Origin: Xylona heveae TC161
Lineage: Eukaryota > Ascomycota > Xylonomycetes > Xylonales > Xylonaceae
Direction of reading: 5' to 3'
DNA length: 64,000 nt
NCBI RefSeq assembly: GCF_001619985.1
Contig: NW_017264194.1
Location: 992,001 to 1,056,000, forward strand
The position numbers were made by a program, and so were the translations under genes. Shown here one piece after another: positions 22,416 through 34,400 of the stretch. Each line of letters opens with the position of its first letter. Position 1 is the stretch's first letter. The notes under the pieces were generated by a model, which saw nothing but the letters and a program-made list of their open reading frames with translations, did not search any database and was not told the origin of the DNA.

Positions 22416-24219
22416 TATTGCTGTTATTTCGAACTGCTTTATTCTTTGAAAGGCGAAATGAGCCTGTCAACTGAAAGGCAATATCGCTGCGCCCTGTCCG
22501 TGTTATATACACACATTGACAAATATCCGCGCAGATATACCGGGTATGCATAGTAATAGATAGTAGCATTATGATGGACGTAGTGTTACTTCCAGCCCGC
22601 TGTAACATTGCAATTACATCCATTGAGTGATTGAGTCATTGAAAGACCTGCCTAAATGTTTGAAAGTCTCGTATCATATCAATTTCTGCGTTATAATCAT
22701 GACCAGAAAAGACCAAAGCAAAGACAGAGAACCAATGACTGTTTCTGTCTTATCTGAGACCACAACCCAGACCCAAATGATTGATTTATCTAGGCGTATC
22801 AATTACTACATGTCTGCATTAAACCGCGCTTGCAGATTTTTGTGGTGATTATCACTTTCCTACCGGTCGAGATATCTTAGGCCAGTATAGTAGATTTCTA
22901 GTGGTAGAGTAGGCAAATCAAACTAAACTATACCTAGAAATAACTTCCCGGGTGCTCAGGTTGGGGAAGCGGCAGGCGGAGGCTGTCGCGAGTTGAATAG
23001 GGATAAGAGATAGTTTGTCCTGCTGGAGTAGCCCAGAAGCGCAAGCAGAGGAAGCTGATAAGCATTCCCGTCCCTGCAGATCAACGATTCACCCCGCGGC
23101 CCTCCGAGGGAACTCTGAGCTATCTCAAACCGCGTGGTTTCAGTCCAAAATTTAGGGGGGGTTTTGATCCGCTACGATTCACCCACCTACCTAGAACAGT
23201 TATACAATACGGTTCGAAACTTACACTAACGCACTGTCTATCGGGCACTTATATTTAGCATATTACCATATATTGTTTTAGATCCTGCCACAAGCATAGG
23301 ACTTTTTAGAAAAAAAAAATTCCTATGCAATAATTTTAATCGAATAGTTTCAACAGAGACTTTCCCAATAGTTGTGTAAGAATGTTACATTGGGCAGATT
23401 TCTCGCTCACTAAATTCATGTAAGCTCTGGAAGCATACTTAACTAATCCCTAGATAATAAAGTTAGAAGTTGTGGCGCCCCCTCAATCATAAATTTAACT
23501 TCAAACGGTCGGTTAGATACAAGAACATGTGTAAGGCAAAGACACCTAAGGCCTAGAAATATGATTGATAGATAATTGATAAAGCTATCTTAAAGGTCAT
23601 GGAGGCCCTAGTTATTACACCATAGAACCGGAGATAATATATAATAACTAAGGTGGTAAAACTCGATGTATTTCACGACTGCTATATATGCCCCCAGTTT
23701 TCTTTTCTTCTAGAAAGCAGATAATTATCCATTACAGGAATGTGGTTTCCCTTATTCATTTGCTTTTTCACTCTCCGATATATCCAATATATCCAACTTT
23801 CCATCTCTTCACTTCATTGCATCTTTACCGATTGTGGTAATCTGATTGGACTCTGTTTGCATGTCACGTGCATCAATGACGAACTTCAACTGACCGCCTC
23901 CTCATACCCCAAAGTGATGATATGTGTAACATAGAATAAAGTCTGTCACTACGGCTTGTTTGACTCTGTAAATGGTATTCTGTACCCTTCAATCTTTGAT
24001 AGCTTCAAAACTCTTGTGCCACGTATTTATAGCAACTCGAATTGACAAGGTAAGTGAAGCTCATCAATCACAAAATGCAGAAGCAATTGCAGATTTAGAT
24101 TTAGAGCGCTCACATTTGGTGCAATATCAGAGATTGCAGAGATCAAAAATTGGTCAATTCTGGTTACTGCCAGCTTGTAAAGCGTTCTTCTCCCCTTGAG
24201 ATTCGGAATACATTGAGAT
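22416..24219. other. Gene-poor AT-rich block
   Basis: About 1.8 kb with no supported gene. Its left part (22900-23120) is GC-balanced; 23150-23740 is markedly AT-rich and TA-rich with LTR-like character, described separately. The right end carries the promoter of the 807-aa gene. It is the most transposon-like stretch of the window. Confidence 0.5.
23471..23736. mobile_element. Possible solo LTR remnant of an LTR retrotransposon
   Basis: An AT-rich segment of about 266 bp begins TGTGGCG and ends ATTACA, matching the TG...CA ends of LTRs. It has a TATA-like CTATATATG followed by a C/T-rich tract near its right end. No matching target-site duplication is seen and no internal gene remains. It would be an old, broken fossil if real. 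Family is not determinable; Gypsy or Copia are both possible. Confidence 0.25.
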
Positions 24220-26643
24220 ATGGATCCCGAGTTTCTCGACACACTGTTTAGAAACTTTGGTCCCGGAGGCCTTGACCTGCCACCGCCAGCCGATTTTCCG
24301 AGCCCACGTGAAGTGCGAAAGGAAGCCCAAGACCGGTCAAAGAAAATTCTTTCCTCATGGAGGACCCTGGGTAAAATTCTGGATCGACACGAAGAGCTCT
24401 TACGGAGGCGCTGGGTGAAGAAGACGACGGAACAGCGGATTCGCATCCTCCTGACTGCCTCACCGCAGCTTCCGAGACCCCATCGTCCCGACTTTATCGC
24501 ATTTCGTGGCGAGACTACAGCGGATCGAGTAGTAGGGACCGAGTTCCGCAATGAGTATTTGCGGCCTTACATGAACTTGGATGATCTTTCAAAAGCGAGA
24601 CCCCTTCTACTCTTCTTGAACTCCCGGGGTCGTCATCCGCCAAATGTATTTGCGCACTCGGATTTGGCATCCGCTCACTTGGGACTGGCAACTGGTGCTA
24701 CCATGCCGCCTTTCTTGAACGGGTATACGATGCTCCTCAATGGTCAGACTGTTGAGACATATGGCAAACTCATCTCTTGGAACGATGGGTCCGATGGATT
24801 TGAAATGATGATGTCTGGTCGCGGCTTCCATCCTGGAGAAGGGCTTGTGGTTTTGGAAATTCAGCAGGAAATTTTTCGTTTTCTTGTGCGCATCTGCCAA
24901 ATCCTCCTCCAAGACATGGATCCAAATTCCCTTACGGACAAAGAGATACCTGTGCAGCCAGAGCCTCCTTCCCTTGTGGGAGATCCAACTGAGTGGCCAA
25001 CATTGACAAGCATTCGTGGTGAGGCCCCTTATCGAGTGCCATATGAGCTCGATCTCGGCCGTCTTGAGGCCCTTATCTATTCCCAGCGCTCTCGGATTGA
25101 GGACCATATCTGGGCTCTTCGAACCGACCCAGCTTATTTTGCCTTCAGAGTTAAAGAATGGGGTGATCATCGTCAAGAAGTTCTCAAAGACACCAAAGGG
25201 CAAATCCATCCTAGATTGAATTTACCCATCTTCTGGGATCGTGTGCTAGGAGCGGTTATTACGGGGGCTTATGGAATGCTCTTCGTCTGGGATCAGCTTT
25301 GTAGACAGGTGACTGAAGTCACAAGACTCAAAGCAAAATATGGCAATTCATTTTCTCCAGAATCTCCGCTCCCGAGAGAATATATGAAAGCGCTGCTAGT
25401 GCTTCGAGGTCTGCTCTTTGAAGCGAGTGAACTACAAACGGAGTACCTGAAAATTTCTGTTCCTGCTTCGCCACCTTTGCGCGGTTTATTCGTCCGCGTG
25501 CCGCCCATTCCCGGCTCAACGAAGATCGGAGTGAGAGCTAAGAGGGATTGGACTGGAGACTGGCTCATCACACTCCTTTATATCCTCTGGGACCCTAAAC
25601 AGACCCGTCTTCTTGGTCTGCCAAATATTATTGACTTTTTGGATCACATTAGTGATGATAGGAACAAGCCAAGAATTTCAGAGCGCATCAATGACATCCT
25701 ATCGGACCTTGGCGTCATTGCTGAGGCTCTGCATCAAATCAATTTGCATCAACCATGGGCATCCGGTTTGGACCATGAACAAAGCAAATTCGGCGAGGAA
25801 GTTGAAGAGGAAGTTGAAAAGAAAGTCGAATACTTTAATGTGTTTTCCCGTCATTTCGGAGATGCGCCGCTCTCTCCAATGTCTCAGTCAGGGCCTTTTG
25901 TTGGCGGGAGTTTCGATTACCCAGTCAATGAGCCTCAGACGCAGAAGACAACTGAGCAGATGCGGAAAGCGGAGAAGAATCTTGACGATTTCTGGCGATC
26001 TGCCGAGACTCACTATCAGAAAGAAACCAATGGATCCAGCCTCCAGCAGGCGCTAGACACTCTCTATGTCAAACTGCGAAATCCAGAACCTACTGCCGCA
26101 AGCAGCGAGCCAGAGCAAGCTTCAATCCAAGAGTCTTATATCCCGGTTGATCCGGCGAGGCCAAATACCAACAAAACATATTCCAGTGGAGCCCTTAAAG
26201 CTACTCGTGACGTTCGGGAAAGCGAAGACGCTGCTATTTTCGCGGGTAGTTCATTGGAAAAGATGTCTTTGGAAGACAATGAGAGCTCTAGGTCTGGGAC
26301 TGATTTTATACAACCCACGATACCGGTTGGAAAACGTGCTTTCAAGACCTTTTCGGTCCTTTTTCCCTCGTCAAGTTCAGCCGGACCCACGGCAGAGTTG
26401 CCGTGGACTGACTTACTGCATGCAATGACTGCCATGGGATTTGAGCCGATCAAGCTCTATGGCTCGATCTGGCTCTTCACCCCTCGCAATGGGGATGTCG
26501 AGCGGAGCATTCAATTCAGTGAACCTCATCCAAAAGGCAAGATTTCTTCTTCAATGGCAAGGCAAATTGGCCGCAGACTCCAGCATTCTTATGAATGGCA
26601 CAAGGACATGTTCATGCTGGCTCAGCAAGAGGGAAAGGCCTAA
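24220..26643 (+). CDS. Large intronless fungal orphan with HicA-like C-terminal region
   Basis: A single uninterrupted 807-aa frame starts MDPEFLDTLFRNFGPG. I do not know a function; similar 700-900 aa proteins occur in multiple copies in many Pezizomycotina. The N-terminal region is basic and helical, with EELLRRRWVKKTTEQRIRIL, and the middle is Trp-rich. An acidic helix (EEVEEEVEKKVEYF) lies near residue 530. The last about 100 residues read like a small alpha/beta nucleic-acid-binding fold: WTDLLHAMTAMGFEPIKLYG, then EPHPKGKISSSMARQIGRRL. The layout resembles the HicA/YcfA dsRBD-like fold (inference). No signal peptide or TM segment. It sits beside the AT-rich block, as expected of an accessory, lineage-expanded gene. 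Confidence 0.8.
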   Translation: MDPEFLDTLFRNFGPGGLDLPPPADFPSPREVRKEAQDRSKKILSSWRTLGKILDRHEELLRRRWVKKTTEQRIRILLTASPQLPRPHRPDFIAFRGETTADRVVGTEFRNEYLRPYMNLDDLSKARPLLLFLNSRGRHPPNVFAHSDLASAHLGLATGATMPPFLNGYTMLLNGQTVETYGKLISWNDGSDGFEMMMSGRGFHPGEGLVVLEIQQEIFRFLVRICQILLQDMDPNSLTDKEIPVQPEPPSLVGDPTEWPTLTSIRGEAPYRVPYELDLGRLEALIYSQRSRIEDHIWALRTDPAYFAFRVKEWGDHRQEVLKDTKGQIHPRLNLPIFWDRVLGAVITGAYGMLFVWDQLCRQVTEVTRLKAKYGNSFSPESPLPREYMKALLVLRGLLFEASELQTEYLKISVPASPPLRGLFVRVPPIPGSTKIGVRAKRDWTGDWLITLLYILWDPKQTRLLGLPNIIDFLDHISDDRNKPRISERINDILSDLGVIAEALHQINLHQPWASGLDHEQSKFGEEVEEEVEKKVEYFNVFSRHFGDAPLSPMSQSGPFVGGSFDYPVNEPQTQKTTEQMRKAEKNLDDFWRSAETHYQKETNGSSLQQALDTLYVKLRNPEPTAASSEPEQASIQESYIPVDPARPNTNKTYSSGALKATRDVRESEDAAIFAGSSLEKMSLEDNESSRSGTDFIQPTIPVGKRAFKTFSVLFPSSSSAGPTAELPWTDLLHAMTAMGFEPIKLYGSIWLFTPRNGDVERSIQFSEPHPKGKISSSMARQIGRRLQHSYEWHKDMFMLAQQEGKA

Positions 26644-27565
26644 TCTACAAGAAAAATCTTTGTCCTGGTGATTTAGGATACGTTTCGGAACATAAGAAAT
26701 CTTGAACTCTGTTGTTCTTGTCATTTGTGTCATTGAGGGTTTCGTTCGAGTACGTAGTAAGTCAGTTAAAGACGGCTTTCCCCAGTGAAGAATAGTAATA
26801 CCGTAATAGGCTCAAGTGGAGCGAGCGCCTAACGGGTAAATCAGCCCCACAGCTTTCGCCAAGCATTAGTCTCAAAGGGTCCGATTGCCTGTATTTTTCG
26901 CTTATATTGCTCCTTTGGATGTTTAAGGTCTAGACCCCGTGCGGAGAGCGACACGTGGAGAGAGACGAATTGTCCCCTGGACAAAGGAAATTCATCGCAT
27001 CAAAACGGTTGAGAAGAGTGGCATGGATTGTAATAGAGGATATGATGTAGTTGGATGCAGTAGCATAGCTTAAAAACCAAACCTTGCGGAAGATTTTCTG
27101 TCACTTGCACATGTATATTTCCCGATTGTTTTGCCTGCATGATACGGTGCATGTGCAATGCATATACACTGGGTGAAGTGTTCACTACCACAAGTAAGCA
27201 TACTGACATTCACTCAGTTGCACCAATCGGGATCTTAAGCTCCAGTTTCCAAGGCTACCATGCCACTGCCTTTCTCGTGGTCTCTTAATGCATGCACTCG
27301 CCCATAATAATCACCGCTGCAGATGCGTCCTCCTCCCAACACTGGTATCTGGTGACTCGATACACTTACGGAGTACACCTCTACCACCAAAGGCAGAGAT
27401 CCATCTCTATTCTCCATCTTATTTGGCAGCAATAAGCCATTTCAATCTATGCGACCTTTTGTTTTCGTTGCTAGCATTTACAGAAACCAGGAACTATTCC
27501 ATCTTGTGCCCACGTTTTAAGTCTGAAAGACTTTCTTGCTGGCTGCCTGGATTGCATCTTTCGCC
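26644..27565. other. Tandem intergenic region
   Basis: About 920 bp between two plus-strand genes; it should hold the 3' UTR of the orphan and the promoter of the F-box gene. No supported gene. Confidence 0.45.
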
Positions 27566-30500
27566 ATGGCAGCCGCAAAAGCAAAACTGTGCATCACAGA
27601 TCTGCCATTAGAACTGCAGAAAAACATTTTTAAGCATGTATGTGTGAAAGTCATAACCCTTCATTCATGCATGTTTACGAGGAGAAGACTAACATCTTAC
27701 ATCTAGTCCACATCTCAAGATCTTATCGCTCTCGCGCTTGTCTCGAAACATTTCCATTCTGTCGCGTGCGCACAGCTCTATCGGGATTTCACTATAATCT
27801 TCCCAGACGAGGATGATCCGGCATTCGACTCGCCCATTGACGGTCTGGCTGGCGGCCTGCATACACTGGTGTCCAGTCCACATGGACATGCAAGGCATCT
27901 TAAAGAAATCAGCTTGGATAGTTTAAGCGGCGGCGAGAAAGGCGAAAGAGCCTACAAAGCTTACCTCTACGAGTCCAGCTGCGGCAAATTTCTCAGCACA
28001 CTCCTCTTCCTCACTCTGAAGCAAGCCAATGCATTAGAGGTGTTCCAGTAAGCCCTATTGGAATTATGAAAACAAGGCAAACATCAGATCTCTAATCAGT
28101 TCATAGTTGGAACATACGGGTGGAGCTCAGCAGACCTGTTTTTCAGGCTTTACATCAGATCCCCAACCTGAAGCGTCTCCATATTCGCATGCATGCCGGT
28201 CGTTCATTATACGAGAACCCACCACCTTTGCCCTCAATTCAGAACCCTCCACAAGTGACCACATTGATACCCCCTGCGACAGGTCTCTTTTCCAACTCCT
28301 CGAACGCCGGATTGATTGCCGTGGTCAAGCCCCTGCAACCTCCAGACGAAGAAACCTCCCAGAAGCCGGAACCGCGCACTTTTTCAGGATTCAAGAATCT
28401 TGCGAGCCTCTCAATCTTGGACATGGATACATTAGACTATCTCTCTGAACTTGAGGCTTGTATCCGCTCTTCGTCATCCACTCTAAAAGAACTTCGCCTT
28501 TCGCTTTCATCCGCACGAGCCAGGAAGGCACGCAAGCCGCCGGTTTATGAGTCTGAAGAGTCCGATCAAGACGTTGACGATTTTGGAAATCCTCTCGCAC
28601 CTCCTCCTCCCCCGCCGCCTCCAGTTCCAGCGTCGGAGCCACAGATCATCAATGTGCAGACACCGCAAGAAAAAGAGGCCCAGATGCGAGTAGAAAGAGC
28701 TGCACAGGATGTGATCTTGGCAAAGATCTTTGGCCTGGATCCAGCCCTGCCAGAAGTGAAGATTGTCGCCGAAAAGAAGGAGACTAATCCCTCGTCGAAA
28801 AAGGGGAAGAAGATAGAGATTGTTGAAGAAAAGCAACTCCTCTCAAAACTCAAGAATGCTATGGTGCAGTTGTCTGCAGGTGTCGGTTCCAGTACCATTG
28901 ATAAAGAAAAGGTATTAGAAGCTCTTAGTATGTTTGACAAAGCAAGAGCGGATTATGTCAAGGAAACAGAAAATGGTGATGCAGAAGAGTCACCCGAGGA
29001 GGATGCGTCTAGCTCTGCTGAATCAAATCAGCATATTCAAAACGGAGGCGCGCAACAGTCAAGCTTAAACAAAGAAACGGAAAATGCTACACCGTCAGAC
29101 TCCGCCCCTAAAGAAGAAAGCGAAAACGTAAACGATGGGCCGGGTCTGTTTGACACTCCTTCAACTCGGGTAAAGCACAAGCCAAATGCGGTCCATGGAG
29201 ATCTTCTTCCGGAGGATATTGACATGGTGCATCCCGATGCCGACGATGCGGATGAAGATGAGGACCAGGATATTTTTGAACAGGCTAGGAGTACGTGCAG
29301 TGAGGACGTACCTGTTAATGGAAATGCTTCTCTGGACGAAGCCATGTCGGACGATTTTGGCAACAACACAGCGTTGATGAGCGGTGCAAGGGGCAATACA
29401 TGCAACGGCATCTCAGGCAATAAAATGGATCCCGCAGCTGCCAAACAAGGGCAAAGTCGTACGTCCTCTGAACAATCCGAGGAAGCAGTGCGAGACTATA
29501 TCCGGTCCACGAGAAAAGTCGCTCTTGAGTCGTTTGAGCTTCATTTGATCCCCCTAAAGACATCAATCATTTTCCGCGCAATTGATGTGACCACTCTCAA
29601 GCATATCACTCTCCTCAATGTCGGGCCACAAGCTCATTTCTGGTCTCTAATGGCACAGACGAACAAGTCGACTCCCCTCAGCCTTGAGTCCGTGTCGTCG
29701 GATGATGTTACAATGCCTCTTCTAAACGTACTCAACAGTCTAGAGTACTTGGAAGAGTTGTTCCTCCGTGAACGGTCCCCCAAGGCCAAAACCCAGAACC
29801 TCTCACCCAAGACGACAGTGGTTGCGGAAGATATTCGGAAATTAGTGCTGAAGAAGCACATCAAAAATCTGACCAAGTTAATGATCAAGAACAAGGCCGA
29901 CTACAACTGGGATCTGAATGGAAAATGTATCAAGTTGCTTGCCAAAAAGGGTACCAAGTTGACAGAGCTAGCCATCAGCGTTGACTTGAGAAATTTCGTA
30001 AGTCCCTATTTCGACTTTTTGTACGTAGTTCGAGTCTAACATGACGTTTGCGACTGCTTTTAGCATCTTCTTCTGCAATATTTCCTTGGACTCGCCAAAC
30101 TCCGGGCTCTTCACATTGTCGGTCTTCGAACCGACGACACCTGCCACACGGTTCTTCGTGAACTACGCCGCTTCGCCGTTGATACAATTGCACAATGCCC
30201 GACGATGAAGCTAGAGTATATCGCGGTCGACTCGATTGTGGAGCGACTCATTCGCCAACCCAGTTTGCAAGCACGGCTCAAAGTCAAGAAGAAGGAGAGC
30301 GGCAAGACATTCATCAAGAAAGGCGGACCAGCGAGTGTTGATAATTCAACGACTGAGGATTTCGCCAGCGCATCAACGTCCAACAACGAAGAAGACGAAG
30401 CTAAAGCATTTGCCTACGCGGTAAAGAAGAATGGCGGAGATTATAGCTCCTCGGACGAAAGTGACGGGACCGATGCGGAAATTTCCAAACCCGGCCTCAA

Positions 30501-30585
30501 GATTGAAACTCTTGAGAATATCAAGTTTTATGACATCCCCGATGTGACCATCTTTCGAAAGGAAGTCACTGCTGGAAGGCTGTAG
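27566..30585 (+). CDS. F-box protein with LRR-like repeats and acidic linker
   Basis: Four exons (27566-27637, 27707-28047, 28107-29997, 30064-30585) encode 941 aa. The N-terminus has an F-box-like segment split by intron 1: ITDLPLELQKNIFKH, then DLIALALVSKHFHSVA. Leucine-rich patterns follow (IPNLKRLHIRMHAG, FKNLASLSILDMD, LKELRLSLSS) and recur after residue 600 (LKHITLLNVG, NSLEYLEELFLRE, IKNLTKLMIKN, LAKLRALHIVGL). A long acidic, Ser-rich segment at about 390-600 separates the repeat blocks, with a proline run near 290. It is probably an SCF substrate adaptor, with no known target. The Cys/His content gives no sign of enzyme activity. Not recognised by name. Confidence 0.78.
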
Positions 30586-31488
30586 CCTGAGCCGACTTGG
30601 CCAGTCATTCCGCTTTCATTGATCCTGTACCCCTTCATTTCCCTTTGATGCTTTCATTTCTATCCACTCCCCACCTTGACTAATTGGTCGTTGTCCCGCC
30701 CATTTCAGAGTTACTTTTGTCTCATTTTTCGTCCTTTTGCTCCTATCTATGTGCCCTATCATGTAACCACATTTGTGTCCTTTAGTTCGTTGCATTGATT
30801 CTGTTCAAATGTGGTTTTGTGACTGGTTCTGGTACGTACGCAAGCGGGAGTTCTGAAGTTCTAGTCCTGGGATTCATCTTTGACCGCTTTTAGTCCCTGG
30901 GATCGATCAATCCTTGACCACTTGAGAGAGATATGGGGAAAACAGTAGTCTATCATCATCATCAAATATTATCATGAAAATGGAAGGGCATTATTTCTAT
31001 TTTCCTTCCCTTTTACTTTGTACTACTTTGCTCAGCGAGAGCAGCTTCCCGGACACTCTATGCATCACAATAAGAAATCATACTTAACTTATCAGAACAT
31101 TCCACACACACAATAGATTATTACGCATATCAACGTGCCATGCCCGCCGGAAGACGTAGCTTTATGCCGTAATATTTTATGTACGAAGCTCCATGCTGTA
31201 GCCTAGCCCACAATATCAAGAAGAAAGTGATAATTTGCTTTTTATATTTTCTCCCACCCTTACGTTACGTTACGTTACGTTACTACAGACATCTTCCCAA
31301 AAAAATGTATAGCGTATACTTGTACTTGTACATGTACTCGTACATGCACAGAACTATCCCTCATTCCTTCGAGAAAAGGAGAAAGAAATAAAGAAAGATT
31401 TTGATAAATTGAGGATGGAAAAACGTGACGGGAAAAATGTGAGGATAAAGAGAAAGGAGAAAGGGATTAAAAAAAGGACTAGCAAAAA
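30586..31488. other. Convergent intergenic region
   Basis: About 900 bp between the 3' ends of the F-box gene and trm4. It contains a TTACG tandem array (listed separately) and T-rich runs. No gene found. Confidence 0.5.
31260..31283 (+). repeat. TTACG pentanucleotide tandem repeat
   Basis: Nearly five perfect copies of TTACG, in the convergent region between two 3' ends. A plain microsatellite. Confidence 0.95.
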
Positions 31489-34400
31489 TCAAACATCCAA
31501 ATGTTTATCCTCGTCTTGAATCCCCGCCTCGACATCGACTTTGGTCGCCGCCTCGTGCTCGACGTCTGCCATGGCCGCGTCCTCGTTTTTGAGAGCAGCG
31601 GCTTCTTCGATGCTCGAGAGGCCCGCGGCGCCGATGACGTCTTGGCCGGCGCCGTCGGTGAATTGTTCGGTCGAGGGCGCTGTCGCGTCGGCGGCAGCGG
31701 CAACGGCGGGAGTACCGGCATCAGCAGTGGCAGGGGCAGGGACAGGAATAGGAGCAGGAGTAGCGTCAGAAGAAGAAGCAGGAGGAGGCATTTCGTTGTC
31801 GATGAAGCGGTCCTTGGAGTGGTCGAGGAGAGGGGAATCGTCGTTGTACAGACGGAGGAGCATAGCCCTTTGGGAGAGGTTAGTAGATGCGTAAAAATGG
31901 CAAATGAGACGGGGAGAGGCGAAACAATCTCCTCCCCCTTCCCCCAAAATAACGAAAAGAAAAATAAAAAAAGAAAACGGGAAAAAAAAGACATACCGTC
32001 GTTCTTCCTTGGGAAGCATGAGGTTGAGAGAGTGGAGGGATCGCCAGAGGGGCAGGACCATGCGTTCTCTGTTGGTGTTGGAAAAAGAAGTTGTTAGTTG
32101 ATCTGATTCAAATTGGACTTGGCAAGTACAAGGCAATGGAGGGGGTGGATGAGGATAATCATGACAATGATGAGTGGATGTAAGGATAAAGAAGAAGAGG
32201 AATGATGAAGGGATATAAGAATAAGGAGAAAGAGGAAATGATGAGTGGATGTAAGAAAAAGGAAAAAGAGGGGTAAAAGAAATTGTAACGAGAGAGACAA
32301 AGACATACTTGAATCCATCAGGATCATCACTGGTCTCGACACGGAGAACACAGCATCCCATTCCGATATCCCGGACCCGCTCACCAATCTCGCCGAGCTG
32401 CTTCCAGCCATCGCCGCCCTTGCCCGTAACAGCAGGGAACATTTCGACCAGCAACTTCCGCAGCGTCTCGCGCTTATACAGGCGCACGACGCGCTGATCG
32501 CCGACCCAGGCCTCGAGAATGGGTAGGCCCTCGGCCTGGATGCGCCATCTGCACACGCCCTCCTTTTGCACGTCCTGCTTCATGAACATCTTGATGCCGC
32601 AGTGCACGAACTTGATGCCCTTGCCCTCGTTCTCGCGCAGAATGTCCCGCGCGAGAGAAGAAGAGTAGTAGATGGCCTTGACGGGCTCACCCGTGGCGTT
32701 GCGCACCATGAAGCGGTCGCGCGGGAAGCGCGGCGATAAGCTGTAGAAACCGTAGATTTTCTGCAGCTCGGGATGTTCTGGGTCGAGGTACTTGAAGGGT
32801 TCCTCGTAGGGTTGGTTAGGCTTCTTTTTGGGCGGCTGAGCAGCTGTGTCTGGCTGAGCAGCAGCAGCAGCAGCAGCAGCAGGGGCAGGGGCAGGGGCAG
32901 CAAGAACGGCAGCAGGTGGCGGAGGGTAGTGGACGAGTCGGCCTGCTTCCGTAGCTGGCGGGGCGGCGGGAGCATCCGGCTCGTCTCTGACCTTGACGCG
33001 CTTAGAGGCGCCTTGAGCATCGCTCTCGTCCTCCTCGAGCCCGTGCTTGGTGGCTGGGGTAGTGGCAGAAGAGGACGGGCCCTCGGCCGGCGTCGCTGTC
33101 ACGCTCGGCGTGTTCTCCTCGTTCTGTCGCATCGCGGCTGTAGGGTCCTCAACGTCATTCGAGACGATAGGCGGCGCCAGCTCGTCAAGCGCGTTGATCT
33201 TCTCGGTGGGTATCTTTTCGTTGGTTGGCCGGGCGGCAATCTCGTTGACAGCCGCAATAACGGGCGGGGTGGGTTCCGTCTTTCTGGACTGGCCCTCGGG
33301 TCGCGCCTTGATCTCGGAGAGCTTCTCGAGCACGCAGATGAAGAATCCGCCAGTGTCCTGCAGGTGAGGATACACGCGCAGGCATCGCTCAAGCGGCGGG
33401 CGAGACTCGCCCTCGGGCATCTCGAGAGGGAACATGCCTTCGGTCAGTCTTCCAAATCCTTCGGAACCTTCCTTCTCCTTGGCTTCCTCCACTTCCTTCC
33501 ACGAGTTCCAGATTCGGCCTTGCTTGTCCATGACCTTCCAGTCGTTCAGACCCGCACGGCGCTTCAGCCCGGGCAGCTTGTCGCTGCAGTCAAGCAGGCT
33601 CACCTTGGCCGAGCCACCGCAGCGGTCAATGGCGCTCGAGACGACAGCTTCGTTCTCGACGGAGTTCATACTGCAGGTCGAGTACACGACCTTGCCGCCG
33701 ACCTTGAGCATCTGGAGAGCGCGAACGAGGATGCGGACTTGAGTCACGTAGAGCCCAAGTCCGTTGCCGGGAATCCAGTCCTTCCACACGTTAGGGTTCT
33801 TGCGGCAGGTTCCGTCACCAGAGCAAGGCACGTCGGCAAGAATGCGGTCAAACTTGAGGTACTTGTTCTTGGGCTTCTGGCCTTCGGGCGCCGGATCGGA
33901 GGGAATCTTGATCGAAGGGAACATGATGGCGTCGTGGTTGGTGACAATAAGGTTCGGCGAGTTGAGGCGCTTGACCTGGTGGACAAGCATCTGGCTGCGC
34001 TTATAGTCGGAATCGTTGGCAATCAAGAGACCAGTCGATCGGCCGTCGTCGGACCAGTCACCCTCGGTCTGGATTTGTTCCTGTTCAGCGTCGATTTCTG
34101 CTCCATCGGGGCTCACGTCACGGCTCTGCTCTTTTGCGACTTGGTGCAGAACCTTGCGCACGCGGGCCTCTTCTCCGCCGTGAACGAGTTCAATGAGTTG
34201 CGCCGACTTGCTGCCAGGCGCAGCGCACAGGTCCAACACGGTCATGCCGGGTCTCAAGTCCATCAGCAGAGGAGGAATCATGCTAACGACTTCCTGTCTG
34301 CTGATATTTCCAACACTAGTCTCGGAGACAAGGAACTTTTGGAAAGAAGCGAATGGGGGGAATCGCCGGATAACATTTTTCGGAGTGGTCATTGCCCAGG

